Below, piece by piece: positions 15,251 to 27,619 of a stretch of DNA of 64,000 nucleotides; within the stretch, counting starts at the first letter, position 1, and each line of letters begins with the position of its first letter. The notes under the pieces are model-generated. The model saw nothing but the letters and a program-made list of their open reading frames with translations. It searched no databases and was not told the origin of the DNA. The position numbers and the translations under genes were made by a program. Origin of the DNA: an uncultured Clostridia bacterium (lineage in GTDB: Bacteria > Bacillota > Clostridia > UMGS1883); the NCBI GenBank assembly GCA_947629005.1, contig CANRCD010000005.1, forward strand, positions 38,574-102,573, in the 5' to 3' direction.

Positions 15251-15276
15251 GAAATCCGCTCGTATGAGCGGATTTC
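15251..15276. terminator. Gene-end hairpin, copy 4 of the family
   Basis: Arms 15251-15261 and 15266-15276 are exact reverse complements (core ATCCGCTC/GAGCGGAT, loop GTAT). It sits between the convergent 59-aa ORF and livF. Confidence 0.65.
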
Positions 15277-15299
15277 TGTGTGTTGACAAAGCCGTCAGC

Positions 15300-15410
15300 G
15301 TAGGCAGAGTAAGGAGCGCCGACCCCGGCGCTCAGCGTTTAAATGTTCGTGTGTAAACACTTCACCCGCCACCCTTCCGGTGACACCTTCCTCCTTAAGG
15401 TAAAGACGAG
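15300..15410. repeat. Degenerate intergenic repeat module
   Basis: Hairpin GAGCGCCG/CGGCGCTC (15314-15333), then a CACC/GGTG hairpin and CCTTCCTCCTTAAGG at 15370-15405. The same order of modules, better preserved, occurs at 47188-47320. No gene is seen in 15122-15413. Confidence 0.5.
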
Positions 15411-15413
15411 CTT

Positions 15414-16118
<705 letters not shown>

Positions 16119-16129
16119 AGCTTCGCCCC

Positions 16130-16888
16130 CTATTCGCCGATATAGGCCTTGATGACCTCTGGATCGCTCAGCACGTCGGCCGTCTTGCCCGAGGTGAGTA
16201 TCTTGCCGAAGTTAAGCACGGTTATCTCCTCGCATATACCCGAAACAAGGCTCATGTCGTGCTCTATGAGCAGAATGGATATCTTGAAACGGTCGCGTAT
16301 AAAGCGGATATTTTCCATCAGCTCGGCGGTCTCGTTGGGATTCATGCCGGCGGCGGGCTCGTCGAGCAGCAACAGCTTCGGCTGAGTGGCGAGCGCACGG
16401 GCTATCTCCAGCTTGCGCTGTTTGCCGTAGGGAAGATTTGCGGCTATTGTATACGCCTCGCCGTCGAGGTCGAACACCTTTAGCAGTTCAATGGCCGTTT
16501 CATCCATGAGCTTTTCGTTTTTGAAGTACGACGGCAGGCGCAGTACGCCGCTTATGGCGCTGTACGGAAAGCGGTTGTGCAGACCGAGCTTTACGTTGTC
16601 GAGCACGCTCTGCTTATCGAATAGGCGGATGTTTTGGAATGTGCGGGCAATGCCGCATTTGCTTATCTCCACCGGACTTTTGCCGAGCAGAGGCTGCCCT
16701 TCCAGAAAGAACGCGCCCGAGCCGGGCTTATACACGCCGGTCAGCATATTGAACACCGTGGTTTTGCCCGCGCCGTTGGGGCCGATAAGGCCGTATAGCT
16801 GCCCCTGCTCGATAGAAATGGTGAAGCCGTCCACGGCCTTGAGGCCGCCGAATGTTATGCCGAGGTTTTTGGTTTCAAGCGCCTTCAA
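16130..16888 (-). CDS. livG: Branched-chain amino acid ABC transporter ATPase LivG
   Basis: 252 aa. Second ATPase of the importer: Walker A GPNGAGKTTVFNMLTG, signature after LPYGKQRKLEIARAL (the LSGGQ is LPYGK, usual for LivG), Walker B LLLLDEPAAGMNP, and switch EHDMSLV. The start is TTG 16888, whose TTGA overlaps the stop of livM by 4 bp. LivG and LivF form the ATPase heterodimer under LivH/LivM. Confidence 0.93.
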   Translation of the reverse strand: MKALETKNLGITFGGLKAVDGFTISIEQGQLYGLIGPNGAGKTTVFNMLTGVYKPGSGAFFLEGQPLLGKSPVEISKCGIARTFQNIRLFDKQSVLDNVKLGLHNRFPYSAISGVLRLPSYFKNEKLMDETAIELLKVFDLDGEAYTIAANLPYGKQRKLEIARALATQPKLLLLDEPAAGMNPNETAELMENIRFIRDRFKISILLIEHDMSLVSGICEEITVLNFGKILTSGKTADVLSDPEVIKAYIGE

Positions 16889-17940
16889 TTTTCAGCCGCC
16901 TCCTTTCCCTTCCTGTGCAGCAGCCTGCCGGTGACGCTGCTTACAAGGCTTTTGAACTTTTCGTTGTTGTTCAGCAGCATTGCCAGAATAAGGATTATTG
17001 CGTAGAACAGCATACGGTAGTCGTTAAACGAGCGCAGCAGCTCGGGCAGCAGGTAGAGCAGCAGCGTGGCGATTATGCTGCCGCGTATGCTGCCGAGGCC
17101 GCCCAGTACCACGTAAACCAAAATCATTATCGAGGTGTTGTAGTTGAATATTTTGGTATTCAGCATGGATATGTTGTGCGCGTAGAGCACGCCCGCAATT
17201 CCCGCGAAGAAGGCCGAGACCGTGAAGGCCATCAGCTTGTACTTTGTTATGCTTACGCCGATGGTCTCTGCGGCGATACGGTTATCGCGCACGCTCATGA
17301 TTGCGCGGCCCGCGCGGGAATCGGTCAGGTTCATTACCACGAACAGCGTAATAAGTATTACCACGAAGCATATAGTAAATGTACTGTCCCTCGGCACGGG
17401 GCTTATGCCCAACGCGCCATTGATCAGGGTTTTGCCGGTGGCCTTGTCAAGATTCATGCTCATGGCGTTTTTCATGGAGAAGTGCAGGCCGTTTTTATCA
17501 ATGCCGACATAAATCGCGTTAAACAAGTTTTTGATTATTTCGCCGAAGGCCAGCGTAACAATGGCAAGATAGTCGCCGCGCAGACGCAGCACCGGTATGC
17601 CGATGAGCACTCCGAATACCGCCGCGACAAGGCCGCCAATCAGCATGGCGAGGCAGAGCCTTAGCAGCGGCGTCGTGATAACGTCGCGGGTAATTACCGA
17701 GAACATGGCCGAGAAATAGGCCCCCACGCACATAAAGCCCGCGTGGCCGAGGCTCAGCTCGCCGAGTATACCTACCGTCAGGTTAAGCGACACGGCGAGG
17801 ATGATGTAATAGCTTATCGGAACCAGCAGCCCCGAAAGGTGGCTGCCCAGAACTCCTGTGGCCGATGCGAGCTGCGCCGCGGCAAAGAGGGCTATGACTA
17901 TGGCGTAGGTCACGAGATTATGTTTTGTTGCCGCTTTCAT
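16885..17940 (-). CDS. livM: Branched-chain amino acid ABC transporter permease LivM
   Basis: 351 aa with about nine or ten membrane segments. The family blocks are SLNLTVGILGELSLGHAGFM and the EAA-like region RDNRIAAETIGVSITKYKLM, followed by LGGLGSIRGSIIATLLL. It forms the membrane channel with LivH. GAGGCGG precedes the ATG and the gene begins 13 bp after livH. Confidence 0.93.
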   Translation of the reverse strand: MKAATKHNLVTYAIVIALFAAAQLASATGVLGSHLSGLLVPISYYIILAVSLNLTVGILGELSLGHAGFMCVGAYFSAMFSVITRDVITTPLLRLCLAMLIGGLVAAVFGVLIGIPVLRLRGDYLAIVTLAFGEIIKNLFNAIYVGIDKNGLHFSMKNAMSMNLDKATGKTLINGALGISPVPRDSTFTICFVVILITLFVVMNLTDSRAGRAIMSVRDNRIAAETIGVSITKYKLMAFTVSAFFAGIAGVLYAHNISMLNTKIFNYNTSIMILVYVVLGGLGSIRGSIIATLLLYLLPELLRSFNDYRMLFYAIILILAMLLNNNEKFKSLVSSVTGRLLHRKGKEAAEN

Positions 17941-17953
17941 AACTTCCGCCTCC

Positions 17954-18832
17954 TCACACTTTTTCGTTATACTTTTTGCCCATAATGCCCGTGGGCTTTA
18001 TAAGCAGGATTATTATCAGCACGCTGAACACGATGGCGTCGGCTATCTGCGATGATATGTAGGCTCTCGAAAGGTTTTCGATTATCCCCATCAGTATGCC
18101 GCCAACCATCGCTCCCGGGATACTGCCTATGCCGCCGAATACCGCCGCCGTGAAGGCTTTAATGCCGGGCATCGCGCCTGTGTAGGCGTTTATCTGTGGG
18201 TAGGACGAGCACAGCAGCACGCTTGCCACGGCGGCAAGAGCGCTGCCTATGGCGAAGGTTATGGAGATGGTGCGGTTGACGTTTATCCCCATTAGCTGGG
18301 CCGCACCGCGGTCCTCGCTGACGGCCAGCATGGCGCTGCCGATTTTAGTCTTGTTGATGAACAGCGTGAGCGCAAGCATTATGACGAGCGATACAACGAT
18401 GGTTGTTATTGCCTCGCCCGAAATTGTGAGCGTGTCATTCACCTTCCACGCCTTTACCGGCACCACGGACTTAAAGGTGCGCGAGTTGCTTCCAAAAATC
18501 AGCAGAGCCAGATTTTGCAGCAGATAGCTCACGCCGATAGCCGTTATGAGCACCGCGAGGGGAGTGGCGTTCCGAAGCGGCTTGTAGGCCACCTTCTCTA
18601 TCGTCACGCCAAGCAGCGTACATACGATTATCGCGGCGAGCACGGCTACCGCCGGAGATACTCCCCCCAGCGACATAGTCATGAACACGGTGAAGCCGCC
18701 CACCATAATTACGTCCCCGTGGGCAAAATTCAGCATCTTCGCGATGCCATACACCATTGTATAGCCTAAGGCGATGAGCGCGTATATCCCGCCGAGGCTG
18801 ACGCCGTTTACCAAGTATGAAATAAAGCTCAT
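17954..18832 (-). CDS. livH: Branched-chain amino acid ABC transporter permease LivH
   Basis: 292 aa. First gene of the unit. Blocks YALIALGYTMVYGIAKMLNF AHGD, the EAA-like SEDRGAAQLMGINVNRTISI and AVFGGIGSIPGAMVGG are typical of LivH. AAAGGAGT lies upstream of the ATG and a promoter is at 18865-18893. The periplasmic-type binding protein (LivJ/LivK) that normally heads this operon is missing from the window; the next gene upstream is a regulator with its own terminator, so the binding protein must be encoded elsewhere. Confidence 0.93.
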   Translation of the reverse strand: MSFISYLVNGVSLGGIYALIALGYTMVYGIAKMLNFAHGDVIMVGGFTVFMTMSLGGVSPAVAVLAAIIVCTLLGVTIEKVAYKPLRNATPLAVLITAIGVSYLLQNLALLIFGSNSRTFKSVVPVKAWKVNDTLTISGEAITTIVVSLVIMLALTLFINKTKIGSAMLAVSEDRGAAQLMGINVNRTISITFAIGSALAAVASVLLCSSYPQINAYTGAMPGIKAFTAAVFGGIGSIPGAMVGGILMGIIENLSRAYISSQIADAIVFSVLIIILLIKPTGIMGKKYNEKV

Positions 18833-18864
18833 ACGACCCTACTCCTTTCAGATAACTATGCTTT

Positions 18865-18893
18865 ATTGTATCATAAAGGGGCAAAAAACGCAA
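18865..18893 (-). promoter_or_regulatory. Promoter of livHMGF
   Basis: Minus strand: -35 TTGCGT (18893-18888), 17-nt spacer, -10 TACAAT (18870-18865) preceded by TATGA. This supports livH being the first gene of the transcript. Confidence 0.7.
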
Positions 18894-18933
18894 TAGCAAA
18901 ATAAAAAACGAGTGTTTTTTTGCGCGAAAAAAG

Positions 18934-18971
18934 GTAAAAAAAAAGAAATCCGCCATGGCTCGCATGGCGGA
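18934..18971 (-). terminator. Intrinsic terminator of the response-regulator gene
   Basis: Minus strand: stem TCCGCCATG/CATGGCGGA (18971-18949) followed by TTTCTTTTTTTTT. Confidence 0.85.
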
Positions 18972-19002
18972 CACGGCAAAAATCGCCCCCGCTCCTTGCC
19001 GC

Positions 19003-19659
19003 TTATTCTACCTTGTATCCCGCGCTCCAGACGGACTTGATAAATTTGGGCCTTTTGGGATTTTCTTCAATTTTTTCGCGTATATGGCGGATGTGTACGG
19101 CCACGCTGTTGTCGCCGGCGGCAAAGCTCTCGTTCCACACGCGGCAGTATATTTCCGAAGCCGAAAAAATCTTTCCTTTGTTAAGGCACAGCAGCTCAAG
19201 TATGCGGTATTCGGTCGGCGTCAGCCGCGCCGCGCGGCCCTCGGCCTCGACTCTGCGGCGGAGGGGATCCAGTGTCAGGCCGCCGGCGCGGATGAGCCCG
19301 CCGTCATTTTCGGCGGCGGTTTCACGCCCCAACCGAAAGGCCGCCCTCGAAGCCAGCTCCTCCGCCGTGAATGGCGCAAGCAGATAATCGTCGGCCCCAA
19401 GCTCCGCCGCGCGGCTTATTTCGTCTCTGCGGGAAAGCGCTAAAATGAGCGGAATGTCCTTCTCACGCCTGAGCCTGAGCAGCGCCCGTCCGGCCTCTCC
19501 CGCAAGCTGCGGACAGCCTGCGATCAGCAGGCCCACGTCGTACTGCGCCGCCGCCTCGAGCGCGCCGAGAGCGTCCTCCGAGGCAATTACGGGAGAAAGC
19601 TCCCTTAGAACGGGCTCGTATTCTCTTTCGCGCCCGCAGATAGTAAGTATGTATTTCAT
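19003..19659 (-). CDS. Orphan OmpR-type response regulator with a degenerate receiver
   Basis: 218 aa: receiver-like domain (1-~105) and an intact winged-helix DNA-binding domain (LTPTEYRILELLCLNKGKIF, VHIRHIREKIEENPKRPKFI, SAGYKVE). The receiver has lost its chemistry: the acidic pair after the first strand is C8-G9, the phospho-acceptor position is Ile46, the Thr/Ser switch is S76 and the conserved Lys is A95 in LLAPF. It therefore cannot be phosphorylated in the usual way, and no histidine kinase gene is adjacent. It is transcribed away from an XRE gene, with shared operators between them. CGGAGGT precedes the ATG. Its targets are unknown; livHMGF is the nearest downstream operon. Confidence 0.88.
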   Translation of the reverse strand: MKYILTICGREREYEPVLRELSPVIASEDALGALEAAAQYDVGLLIAGCPQLAGEAGRALLRLRREKDIPLILALSRRDEISRAAELGADDYLLAPFTAEELASRAAFRLGRETAAENDGGLIRAGGLTLDPLRRRVEAEGRAARLTPTEYRILELLCLNKGKIFSASEIYCRVWNESFAAGDNSVAVHIRHIREKIEENPKRPKFIKSVWSAGYKVE

Positions 19660-19691
19660 CTTATGTACCTCCGAAAATTATTTCAAAAAAC

Positions 19692-19710
19692 TGACATTTA
19701 CTAAATGTCA
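19692..19710. promoter_or_regulatory. Operator box 1 in the divergent regulator intergenic region
   Basis: TGACATTTACTAAATGTCA, a perfect palindrome of 9-bp arms around one base. It lies between the response-regulator start codon and its -10 box. Confidence 0.75.
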
Positions 19711-19721
19711 TTTCTGCCATA

Positions 19722-19750
19722 ATTATAGCATATAATAAAGAAAATGACAA
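19722..19750 (-). promoter_or_regulatory. Promoter of the response-regulator gene
   Basis: Minus strand: -35 TTGTCA (19750-19745), 17-nt spacer, -10 TATAAT (19727-19722). The -35 lies inside operator box 2. A TATAAT at 19731-19736 may serve the XRE gene on the plus strand, but without a good -35. Confidence 0.65.
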
Positions 19751-19763
19751 GTACTAAATGTCA
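19745..19763. promoter_or_regulatory. Operator box 2 in the divergent regulator intergenic region
   Basis: TGACAAGTACTAAATGTCA, identical to box 1 except at three of 19 positions, all within the left arm. Box centres are 53 bp apart, about five helical turns, so two dimers would sit on the same DNA face. Confidence 0.75.
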
Positions 19764-19780
19764 AAAAACGGAGAAAAAAT

Positions 19781-20029
19781 ATGTTCAAGAATAAAAGCGC
19801 CGACGGTTCCAATAATATTTGCGGAAAAAACGTCGCCGAACTGCGCAAGTCCATCCGTCCTAAAATGTCGCAGCGCGCGCTGGCCGACAGGCTCCAGCTC
19901 GCCGGTATCGACGTGGACAAAAATGCGGTGCAGCGCATTGAGAGCGGGCTGCGCTTTGTGACCGATATCGAGCTCGCCGCATTGGCCGAGATTTTCGGCG
20001 TGCCGTGCGACGAGCTGCTGAGACGGTAG
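19781..20029 (+). CDS. XRE-family regulator
   Basis: 82 aa, with CGGAG before the ATG. It belongs to a common Firmicutes group: NICGKNVAELRKSIRPKMSQ, RALADRLQLAGIDVDKNAVQ, RIESGLRFVTDIELAALAEI. One helix-turn-helix fills most of the protein, with no effector domain. It is divergent from the degenerate response regulator and is the best candidate for binding the twin operators between them. No partner gene follows; 20030-20307 holds no ORF that I can support, only GC-rich sequence and the uvrA terminator. Confidence 0.88.
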   Translation: MFKNKSADGSNNICGKNVAELRKSIRPKMSQRALADRLQLAGIDVDKNAVQRIESGLRFVTDIELAALAEIFGVPCDELLRR

Positions 20030-20269
20030 GGCGATTCGCGCCCCGCAGACCGGCGTGTCTTGGCGGGTCAGACCCTTGCGGCCTTCGCTCGGAGGCGGGT
20101 TTTCGGCCTACCCTCGTGCGTACCGGTTACGAAGCGAGTTTTTACATTCCTTCGTGATTTTTATTATAGCATCTCCCATGGGTCATGTCAAGAAATTTAC
20201 GTTATTTTTTATTAATTTATATGTTATTATTACGATATTTCGCATGCAGTGTGTTAAGTTGAAAACAAT

Positions 20270-20299
20270 AACGCGGGAGCGCATTGCGCCCCCGCGTTT
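20270..20299 (-). terminator. Terminator of uvrBA
   Basis: Minus strand: GC-rich stem AACGCGGGGGCGC with GCGCTCCCGCGTT around a 4-nt loop, followed by ATTGTTTTC. Confidence 0.65.
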
Positions 20300-20307
20300 A
20301 AGATTAT

Positions 20308-23145
<2,838 letters not shown>

Positions 23146-23167
23146 AAAAACGCTCCTTTCCCTGCTG

Positions 23168-25108
23168 TTACAGATTTTTAAGCCGCTTTATCTTGTCCCT
23201 TATCTTGGCCGCGTCCTCGAAGCGCAGCTCCTGTGCCGCCTGCTCCATGGCGTTGGTGAGCTTGGCGATTACGGCCGTCACGTCGGCGGATGGACCCTCG
23301 ACATCATCTTCGGGCTTAACGGCGGCAATAACGTCGCTGACGGCCTTGGTTATGGTCTTGGGGGTTATGCCGTGCTCGAGGTTGTATTTGTGCTGAAGCT
23401 CGCGGCGGCGGTTGGTTTCGCCGATGGCGCGCTTCATGGAATCGGTCTCCGCGTCCGCGTACATTATGACCCTGCCGTCTGCATTGCGCGCCGCGCGGCC
23501 TATAGTTTGTATGAGCGAGGTCTCGCTGCGCAGGAACCCTTCCTTGTCGGCGTCGAGTATCGCCACAAGCGAGACCTCCGGCAGGTCGAGCCCCTCTCGC
23601 AGCAAATTTATGCCGACAAGCACGTCGAAAACGCCCAGCCGCAGGTCGCGGACTATCTCCATGCGCTCCAGCGTTTCCACGTCGGAGTGCATATATTTCA
23701 CCTTTACGCCCATAGTGCGGAAGTATTCCGTCAAGTCCTCGGCCATTTTTTTGGTCAAAGTCGTAACGAGCACGCGCTCCTTACGCTCGGCGCGGATAAA
23801 AATTTCGTTCAAAAGGTCGTCTATCTGACCCTTAACCGGCCGCACGATTATCTCCGGATCGAGCAGGCCCGTGGGGCGTATGACCTGCTCGGCGATGTTT
23901 TGCGACAGCCCGCGCTCGTATTCCGCCGGCGTGGCGCTGACGTAGATGGTCTGGTTGAGCCGCTTTTCAAACTCCTCGAACGACAGCGGCCGGTTATCCA
24001 GCGCCGAGGGCAGGCGGAAGCCGTATTCCACAAGGTTCAGCTTGCGGCTGCGGTCGCCGGCGTACATGGCTCGTACCTGCGGAATGGTGACGTGACTCTC
24101 GTCCACCACGAGCAGAAAGTCGTCGGGAAAGTAGTCGAGCAGAGTGTAGGGCGCGCTGCCCGGCGCGCGGCCGCTTATGTGGCGGGAGTAGTTCTCAATA
24201 CCGCTGCAATAGCCCACCTCGCGCATCATCTCTATGTCGTAGTTGGTGCGCTCCTCAAGACGCTGAGCCTCCACAAGCTTGTTCATGGAGCGAAGCTCGC
24301 GCAGCCGTTCCTCGAGCTCGCGCTTTATGCTTTCAATAGCCGTTTCAAGCTTGTCGCTGGTGGTAACATAGTGCGAGGCGGGGAAGATGGCCACATGGCT
24401 GCGGCTGCCAAGAACCTCGCCGGTCAGGGTGTCTATCTCGCTGATACGGTCTATCTCGTCGCCGAAAAATTCAATGCGTATTGCGTTTTCGGCGCTGCTG
24501 GCGGGAATTACTTCCAGTACGTCGCCCCGCACGCGGAACTTGCCGCGGACGAAGTTTATGTCGTTGCGCTGGTACTGCATTTCGATAAGCCGCGCGATGA
24601 TGGCGTCCCTGTCCTTCACCATGCCGGGCCGCAGCGAAAGCACCATCGAGCGGTAGTCCTCCGGATCGCCGAGGCCGTATATGCAGCTTACCGACGCCAC
24701 CACAATAACGTCGCGCCGCTCAAAAAGGGCGCTGGTGGCGCTGTGGCGCAGTTTGTCAATGTCGTCGTTGGTCTGGGCGTCCTTTTCGATGTAGGTGTCG
24801 CTCGCCGCGATGTAGGCCTCGGGCTGGTAGTAGTCGTAAAAGCTCACAAAGTACTCGACGGCATTGTTGGGAAAGAACTCCTTGAATTCGCTGCATAGCT
24901 GGGCGGCGAGGGTTTTGTTGTGGGCCAACACCAGCGTGGGTTTATTTACTTTTTCAATAACGTTCGCCACGGTGAAGGTTTTTCCGCTGCCCGTGACGCC
25001 CAAAAGCGTCTGTGCCGGATAGCCGTTCAGTATTCCCTTCGTCAGGCTTTCGATGGCCTGCGGCTGGTCGCCGGTGGGCCTGTAGCCGGAAACAAGCTTA
25101 AAATCCAT
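23168..25108 (-). CDS. uvrB: Excinuclease ABC subunit B
   Basis: 646 aa. Superfamily 2 helicase-like protein that loads onto damaged DNA after UvrA. Walker [16 protein letters not shown], beta-hairpin region [20 protein letters not shown], motif DESHVTIPQ, motif [23 protein letters not shown] and QTIGRAARN, and a C-terminal UVR domain ([17 protein letters not shown]) for UvrC. First gene of uvrB-uvrA; uvrC is not in the window. Confidence 0.98.
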   Translation of the reverse strand: MDFKLVSGYRPTGDQPQAIESLTKGILNGYPAQTLLGVTGSGKTFTVANVIEKVNKPTLVLAHNKTLAAQLCSEFKEFFPNNAVEYFVSFYDYYQPEAYIAASDTYIEKDAQTNDDIDKLRHSATSALFERRDVIVVASVSCIYGLGDPEDYRSMVLSLRPGMVKDRDAIIARLIEMQYQRNDINFVRGKFRVRGDVLEVIPASSAENAIRIEFFGDEIDRISEIDTLTGEVLGSRSHVAIFPASHYVTTSDKLETAIESIKRELEERLRELRSMNKLVEAQRLEERTNYDIEMMREVGYCSGIENYSRHISGRAPGSAPYTLLDYFPDDFLLVVDESHVTIPQVRAMYAGDRSRKLNLVEYGFRLPSALDNRPLSFEEFEKRLNQTIYVSATPAEYERGLSQNIAEQVIRPTGLLDPEIIVRPVKGQIDDLLNEIFIRAERKERVLVTTLTKKMAEDLTEYFRTMGVKVKYMHSDVETLERMEIVRDLRLGVFDVLVGINLLREGLDLPEVSLVAILDADKEGFLRSETSLIQTIGRAARNADGRVIMYADAETDSMKRAIGETNRRRELQHKYNLEHGITPKTITKAVSDVIAAVKPEDDVEGPSADVTAVIAKLTNAMEQAAQELRFEDAAKIRDKIKRLKNL

Positions 25109-25152
25109 TTGCGCTGCTCCTAACTTTAGCTTATCTTTTTAGCGTATCTTTC

Positions 25153-25181
25153 ATTATACACGAACCTTTGTTCGATGTCAA
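25153..25181 (-). promoter_or_regulatory. Consensus promoter of uvrBA
   Basis: Minus strand: -35 TTGACA (25181-25176), 17-nt spacer, -10 TATAAT (25158-25153); both hexamers match consensus exactly. The LexA box fills the spacer. Confidence 0.92.
25161..25174. promoter_or_regulatory. LexA (SOS) box controlling uvrBA
   Basis: CGAACCTTTGTTCG fits the Gram-positive LexA/DinR consensus CGAAC-N4-GTTCG exactly and lies between the -35 and -10, where LexA would block polymerase. It indicates DNA-damage induction of uvrBA. Confidence 0.9.
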
Positions 25182-25306
25182 GCGTCGGGGGAAAATTTCA
25201 TAAATAATTCGGGAATTTTTTGTGTTTTTCCGTCTAAATAAACTGATAAACACATAGGGGTAAATTTTTCTGAGGCTGACGGTCTTGCTTTGCCGCTCGG
25301 GCGTTA

Positions 25307-25346
25307 AACGAAGAAAATCCGCTCGTACGAGCGGATTTTCTTCGTT
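25307..25346. terminator. Perfect 40-bp palindrome, copy 5 of the gene-end hairpin family
   Basis: Arms 25307-25324 and 25329-25346 are exact reverse complements with loop GTAC (itself a palindrome). It follows the repeat-protein gene on the minus strand and shares both core and outer arm with copy 1 at 431-468. Confidence 0.7.
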
Positions 25347-25375
25347 ATTCATGCGTTATTTATGGTTTCTGCACA

Positions 25376-27439
25376 TTATTCTTCGATAAGCTTAATGCTC
25401 TGCTCCTTTTTTTGCTCCTTCAAAACGCTCTGAAGGCTCATGTAGGAGATATTGTCGTCGCCAATGATTATCGGGAAAACTACCTCGTCGCTGTCGTCAT
25501 ATCCGCTCTTCATGGCAATCATTCTGAGGTCGCAGTCCTCTGTTATCTTTATCTTGCTGCCGGAGGACACGCTCTTGCTGCTTTTTGTGGGAGTGGAACC
25601 GTTGGTGGTATAGTAGATTTTCGCCCCGCTGGTGGCGCACTTCACTGTCACGTTATTATACGTGCTGTAGGCCTTGATGTCGCTGATGTAGGGCTCGGAG
25701 ACCTGAGGCGTTATATACTCTATTTCGGCCGAGCCGACTTTGCTGTTGGCGTAGCCGCTGCGCGTAACTATGAGCCTGAGGGTTATATCCTTTGTTATGG
25801 TGAAGGGCTTGCTATATTTTGTACTCGTAGTTGTAGGGGTGGAGCCGTTAGTGGTATAGTAAACGGTGGAGCCGCTGGAAACCTTGATGGTAATGGTGTT
25901 TCCATTGCGTGAAACCTCGGGCACGGCAAGCCGCTGGAGCGTTACGGGATAGCTGAGCACATCGCTGTTGGAGTAGCCGCTCTTTACGGCAATGGCGCGT
26001 ATCGTAACGGTGCCTGCCTCGGTCACCTTTATGCCGGCGGAGGTATAAAGTTTGGAATCGGTATCAGGTACGGAGCCGTCGGTGGTGTAGTAGATTTTAG
26101 CTCCGCTTGTGGAGGAGGTGAGCTTGACGGTCTTGCCGCCGACAACGGCCGAAACCGTGCCCTTGGGCGTCGCGGCCTTGCCGTTCGTTATAGTGGCGGA
26201 GCGCACGTCGCTTGGAGCGTAGCCCATGGCGACGGCTATTACCTTGAGGGAGCCGGCCTTGGGCTTGAAGGCGCTCTTATATTTTGTGCTCTTCATCGTG
26301 GGGGTGGAGCCGTTGGTGGTATAGTAGAAAGTGGGCTGGCTGGTAGAGCAGGTAAAGCTGACCTTGCCGCCGGACGACTTGATATCGGGAGTGGAGGCCT
26401 TGGGCACGGTGAAGTTGCCTATCTTGACTGGACTGTTGTCATAACCGCTCTTTACGGCGATGGCGCGCACCTCATAGGAGCCGTCCTCGGTCACGCTGAT
26501 GCCGGAGGAGGTGTAAAGCTTGCTCTTGGTTGTGGGGGTTGTGCCGTCGAGGGTGTAGTATATCTTGGCGCCGGTCGTGTCGGATTTCATGTTGAGCTTA
26601 ACGCCGCCGAGGATGTTCTCTTTGGTTATAACGGGAAGGCCGACGGTTATTTCACCGGTCTCCTTCTCGGCCACGCCGCCGCTGACGGCGCCCTTCTTAA
26701 CGGCTATCGCCTTGACGGTGCACGACTTTGTTACCTTGAAGGGCTTGGAATACTTTGAACTCTTTGTCGTGGGGGTGGAGCCGTTGGTGGTGTAGTAAAT
26801 GGTCGCGCCGCTGACGGATTTAATGGTGACCGTTTTGTCGCCCGAGCCGGTAATGGTGATGGTGGGCGCGGCAAGCTCGTCCACCTTGACAACCAACGTG
26901 GCAGTGCTGCTGTCGGCAAGGCCGCTCTTTACTGCGACGGCGCGGACATAGGTGGTGCCGGACTCGTCGATGGTGATGGCGCTCGAATAGCGCTTGTCGG
27001 TCTTATCGGGAACCGATCCGTCAAGCGTATAGTAAATTGACGCGCCGCTTGTGTTGGATTTTATGGTGACCTTAACGCCGCCGTCGATCTTTTCTCCCTT
27101 GATAGTGGGGGCGGCCGCCTTTTCCTTGGTTACGGTGACAAGGTAATAGCCCACGTCGCTGTAATCGTCGTTGGTCTTGTCGTATGCTACGGCGCGAACT
27201 TCCTTGGTCTCGCTGAGGGTGACCTTAGAGCTGTAAAGCTTGTCGCTTTTATCCGGATCCGAGCCGTCGGTCGTGTAGTAGATTTTAGCGCCTGTGGTGT
27301 CGCTCTTAAGCGTAAAGCTCGCCTTGCCTTTCGACGTTGTCACGGATATGTTCGGCGCGCTGACGTCGCTTGCGGCGCCCGCCATGACGGGCAGAGCAAG
27401 GGTGAACAGCATTGCTAAAACCGCGAGTATTTTTTTCAT
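25376..27439 (-). CDS. Secreted protein with eight chitobiase/Fn3-associated beta repeats
   Basis: 687 aa from ATG 27439, where AAAGGGGA gives a good site; the in-frame ATG 27457 would place that site inside the gene. Signal peptide MKKILAVLAMLFTLALPVMA. The mature protein is eight tandem modules of about 75-85 aa, each with the hallmark YYT-T/L-D/N-GS-P followed by KLYSS/KYSKPF and a RAIAVKSGY strand, as in the chitobiase C-terminal/Fn3-associated domain families. Each module is probably a small beta-sandwich used as a spacer or carbohydrate-binding unit. There is no catalytic domain and no SLH or sortase signal; the last ~30 residues are charged (KEQKKEQSIKLIEE). It may be a surface stalk or polysaccharide-binding protein. 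Divergent from a D,D-carboxypeptidase. Confidence 0.85.
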   Translation of the reverse strand: MKKILAVLAMLFTLALPVMAGAASDVSAPNISVTTSKGKASFTLKSDTTGAKIYYTTDGSDPDKSDKLYSSKVTLSETKEVRAVAYDKTNDDYSDVGYYLVTVTKEKAAAPTIKGEKIDGGVKVTIKSNTSGASIYYTLDGSVPDKTDKRYSSAITIDESGTTYVRAVAVKSGLADSSTATLVVKVDELAAPTITITGSGDKTVTIKSVSGATIYYTTNGSTPTTKSSKYSKPFKVTKSCTVKAIAVKKGAVSGGVAEKETGEITVGLPVITKENILGGVKLNMKSDTTGAKIYYTLDGTTPTTKSKLYTSSGISVTEDGSYEVRAIAVKSGYDNSPVKIGNFTVPKASTPDIKSSGGKVSFTCSTSQPTFYYTTNGSTPTMKSTKYKSAFKPKAGSLKVIAVAMGYAPSDVRSATITNGKAATPKGTVSAVVGGKTVKLTSSTSGAKIYYTTDGSVPDTDSKLYTSAGIKVTEAGTVTIRAIAVKSGYSNSDVLSYPVTLQRLAVPEVSRNGNTITIKVSSGSTVYYTTNGSTPTTTSTKYSKPFTITKDITLRLIVTRSGYANSKVGSAEIEYITPQVSEPYISDIKAYSTYNNVTVKCATSGAKIYYTTNGSTPTKSSKSVSSGSKIKITEDCDLRMIAMKSGYDDSDEVVFPIIIGDDNISYMSLQSVLKEQKKEQSIKLIEE

Positions 27440-27619
27440 TTTTCTTTCCCCTTTCATTTTTTATAAAATACCGCATATTGTAGATTGTTTAAGTATATAA
27501 TAACATATCTTGGGTTATTATGTAAATAGGTAGGACTAATTTGTAATCTTAACTTAAACTTGTATTTACAATTTTGTCATATTTTTATATTATTATTGTA
27601 ATATATTCGGGGTGATTGA

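Noticed and set aside
20030..20307. Possible small gene between the XRE gene and uvrA
   Set aside because: No ORF with a ribosome site and sensible composition; only a GC-rich stretch, an AT-rich stretch and the uvrA terminator.
25376..27439. Regular repeats suggesting a CRISPR-like or tandem DNA array
   Set aside because: The repeats are protein modules of 75-85 codons that stay in frame and vary at DNA level; there are no short identical repeats with unique spacers and no cas genes.
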